Positions 62,237-64,000 of a stretch of DNA of 64,000 nt are shown piece after piece. The translations under genes were made by a program, and so were the position numbers. Source of the stretch: JAKAGZ01 sp963783855 (GTDB lineage: Bacteria; Bacteroidota; Ignavibacteria; Ignavibacteriales; Ignavibacteriaceae); contig CAWAPE010000014.1 in the NCBI GenBank assembly GCA_963783855.1, positions 186,001 through 250,000 of the forward strand. The letters are read 5' to 3'. How positions within the stretch are numbered: position 1 is the stretch's first letter; the number at the start of each line of letters is the position of its first letter. A model generated the notes under the pieces. That model was not told where the DNA came from. It saw nothing but the letters and a program-made list of their open reading frames with translations, and made no database searches.

Positions 62237-62534
62237 ATGTTCTCTGATTCTTTGCTAAATATTGTTACCTTATTGATTACAGAAGACTGTATCAACTGCA
62301 AAGCCTGTGATACGATCTGCCCGGCGAATGCAATTTATCCGGGCGGAAAGAATTACACAACTCAAAAACATAAAACATAAAGCACCGGTTAAGGAGCATT
62401 ATTACATCGTTCCGGAAAAATGTAATTCCTGTGAGGGGGTTTACGAAGAACCGGAATGTGTATCTATTTGCCCGATGGATGCTATTAAAGAAATAGAAAT
62501 AAAAACAAAAAACAAAGAGGTCTCAAATGTCTGA
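62237..62534 (+). pseudogene. Dicluster [4Fe-4S] ferredoxin, frame broken in the middle
   Basis: The first cluster motif, CINCKACDTICP, is in the frame that starts at ATG 62237. The second, CNSCEGVYEEPECVSICP (C-x2-C-x8-C-x3-C), is one base out of phase and is read from 62307 on. The long spacing in the second motif is the mark of YfhL/Allochromatium-type ferredoxins. The frame change lies at about 62341-62360 and the stop is at 62532-62534. It should supply low-potential electrons to a neighbour in the operon. Confidence 0.85.
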
Positions 62535-62854
62535 TGTAAAAACAACAGAAGTAAAGAATCTTCTTGAGCAGTTAAACTACCAGGAAGAATCAATTGTAAG
62601 TAAAATTTTATTGAAGAAAGAAACCGGAAACGTAACTCTTTTCGCGTTCGACGCGGGACAGGGATTGAGCGAACACACCTCACCTTTCGACGCACTCGTT
62701 CAGTGCCTTGAAGGAAAAATAGATATAAAAGTTGGTGGGAGAAAATTTTACTGTTTCATCCGGTGAATTATTGAAACTTCCCGCAACAATTCCTCACGGG
62801 TTGAAGGCGGTAGAAAAAACAAAAATGATTCTGACAATGATCAAGGGTAAATAA
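62527..62854 (+). pseudogene. Cupin-domain protein, frame broken
   Basis: The first frame (62527-62766) has the beta-barrel start with LFAFDAGQGLSEHTSPFDALVQCLEG, where Glu and His are likely metal ligands. It then ends at 62764-62766. Removing one G from the run at 62737-62739 continues with GENFTVSSGELLKLPATIPH and a second ligand His, to a stop at 62852-62854. Complete, it makes about 108 residues. It starts inside the end of the ferredoxin gene (8-base overlap). Small cupins of this kind are common by NO reductase genes. Confidence 0.83.
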
Positions 62855-62884
62855 TAATTAAAAATTTCACATACAGGAGAATTT

Positions 62885-64000
62885 ATGGGATATAAAAAAC
62901 TATGGATAAGCCTTGCACTCGTGATAGTGATATCATTTGTAGTGCTGCTATTTTTTGGAAATGAAATTTACCGTGACCAGCCGCCCACGCCAAAGGCCGT
63001 TGTTACAACTGCCGGTGATGTTTTGTTCACAGGGCAGAATATTAAAGACGGGCAGAATGTATGGCAGTCTATCGGCGGGCAGGAAGTTGGAACTGTCTGG
63101 GGCCACGGGGCTTATGTCGCGCCCGACTGGACAGCCGACTGGCTGCACAGGGAAGCAATGTATATGTTAAATCATTACGCGGTTGCGCAATTTGGCGCCG
63201 AGTATGATAAGATTCCCGCTCCTCAGCAGGCAAGATTAAGGGTGATTTTACAGGAGGAATTAAGAAAAAACACTTATGATCCGGCTACGGGAAATATTAC
63301 AATTTCACCTTTGAGGGCGGAAGCGATAGCCGCGGTAAGTAAACATTACACAGGAATTTTTGAAAACGATCCTGCGATGGATAAACTTCGCGATGATTAT
63401 GCAATTCCTGAAAATACGATTAAAGATCCAAAGAGAATGAAACTGATGAATGAGTTCTTCTTCTGGACAGCATGGGCTTCGGTTACAAACAGGCCTGGAG
63501 AAAATATTTCCTATACGAATAACTGGCCGCACGAGGAACTCGTAGCCAACACTCCTTCCGGTTCACTTAATTTGTGGAGCGGTTTCAGCGTAATTCTTCT
63601 TCTGGCCGGAATAGGCGGACTTGCGGCATATTACGCAAAGAACAGGGATGATGAATTTAACCCGGATGAATTTCCGGATCAGGATCCTATGCTCGGGTTA
63701 AAACCTACAGCTTCTATGAAAGCGACTCTGAAATATTTCTGGGTCGTAGTCTTTTTGATAGTTCTCCAGATAATTATGGGGATAATAACTGCGCATTACA
63801 GCGTGGAAGGTTCCGGTTTTTACGGTTTCCCGCTGGCGAAATGGCTTCCGTATTCTGCAAGCAGAACGTGGCACATACAAATTGCGCTTTTCTGGATCGC
63901 CACCTCGTGGCTCGCAACCGGTTTATATATTGCTCCGGTCATTTCCGGTTATGAACCAAAATTCCAGAGAGCGGGCGTTAATTTTCTTTTCATTGCGTTG
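62885..64000 (+). CDS. norB: Quinol-dependent nitric oxide reductase (qNor), 3' end outside window
   Basis: It reduces two NO to N2O with electrons from quinol. The open frame runs 372 codons from ATG 62885 (after AGGAG) to the right edge. A membrane helix (residues 8-25) is followed by the periplasmic domain with GQNVWQSIGGQEVGTVWGHG and APDWTADWLHREA, both diagnostic of qNor. Haem-binding helices begin with RTWHIQIALFWIATSW. The catalytic centre lies beyond the window. Base composition looks richer in G+C than most of the window. It closes the nitrite-to-N2O sequence started by nirK. Confidence 0.95.
   Translation, partial: MGYKKLWISLALVIVISFVVLLFFGNEIYRDQPPTPKAVVTTAGDVLFTGQNIKDGQNVWQSIGGQEVGTVWGHGAYVAPDWTADWLHREAMYMLNHYAVAQFGAEYDKIPAPQQARLRVILQEELRKNTYDPATGNITISPLRAEAIAAVSKHYTGIFENDPAMDKLRDDYAIPENTIKDPKRMKLMNEFFFWTAWASVTNRPGENISYTNNWPHEELVANTPSGSLNLWSGFSVILLLAGIGGLAAYYAKNRDDEFNPDEFPDQDPMLGLKPTASMKATLKYFWVVVFLIVLQIIMGIITAHYSVEGSGFYGFPLAKWLPYSASRTWHIQIALFWIATSWLATGLYIAPVISGYEPKFQRAGVNFLFIAL

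Noticed and set aside
62955..63170. Separate 71-codon frame in the qNor start
   Set aside because: It lies within the qNor reading frame region in another phase; the qNor frame from 62885 is open and has clear family motifs.
1..64000. CRISPR array, insertion sequence, prophage or rRNA operon
   Set aside because: No regularly spaced direct repeats, transposase or phage genes, or rRNA sequence were recognised; the repeats found are palindromic elements.

Overview
The window is AT-rich bacterial DNA with tightly packed genes. The mix of families points to the Bacteroidota/Ignavibacteriota group, most likely an Ignavibacteria-type organism. Indicators are a DUF5686 outer-membrane protein with an N-terminal CarboxypepD_reg-like domain, a NusG paralogue of the UpxY/LoaP type, a lipoprotein dipeptidyl peptidase III, a paired M16 protease operon, a SpoIID/glycosyltransferase/DUF4922 module, and a lipoprotein copper nitrite reductase fused to cytochrome c beside a quinol-type NO reductase. 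This placement is inferred from family composition; no 16S rRNA gene is present.

Layout. 1-10.5 kb is signalling: three hybrid histidine kinases, a receiver protein carrying a lone kinase-type dimerisation segment, and an NtrC-family sigma-54 regulator, interrupted by tRNA-Lys(UUU) and a ferredoxin/geranylgeranyl-reductase pair. 10.6-22 kb is mostly housekeeping: ugd, a NusG-like antiterminator, a YhaM-like HD protein, a sirtuin, rpiB, tal, an arsR-arsM arsenic operon with a visible operator, ychF and an ABC-F protein. 22-35 kb holds peptidases (DPP III and an active/inactive M16 pair), the two enzymes of saccharopine-type lysine breakdown as separate genes, a dihaem cytochrome c and a DUF5686 protein. 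35-43.4 kb has an RRM protein, radA, alaS with a large insertion, an ECF sigma/anti-sigma pair and arginase. 43.5-48.6 kb is a SpoIID, two-glycosyltransferase and DUF4922 module. 48.6-55.3 kb holds transporters, an alcohol dehydrogenase, a DUF1028 hydrolase and a Crp/Fnr regulator.

55.4-64 kb is a nitrite/nitric-oxide respiration island. It contains nirK with a cytochrome c domain, a SUMF1-like protein, a SCO protein, two DUF2249 proteins, two polytopic membrane proteins with His-Ala-His segments resembling haem-copper oxidase subunit I or NnrS, a DUF59 protein, a methyltransferase, a dicluster ferredoxin, a cupin and the start of a quinol-dependent NO reductase. Two near-identical palindromes (TTGACTTAAGTCAA and a one-mismatch copy) precede nirK and the DUF2249 genes. 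They are good candidates for sites of a Crp/Fnr regulator such as the one encoded 1.6 kb upstream. The genes of unknown function between nirK and the NO reductase are the best candidate here for an incompletely described system.

Ten genes are broken by single-base frame disruptions (eleven events), several in homopolymers and one gene carrying two that cancel out. Seven events fall between 57.3 and 62.8 kb. They look more like consensus sequence errors than biology, but local gene decay cannot be excluded from sequence alone. Two families of extragenic palindromic repeats are also present. No CRISPR array, insertion sequence, prophage or rRNA gene was seen.
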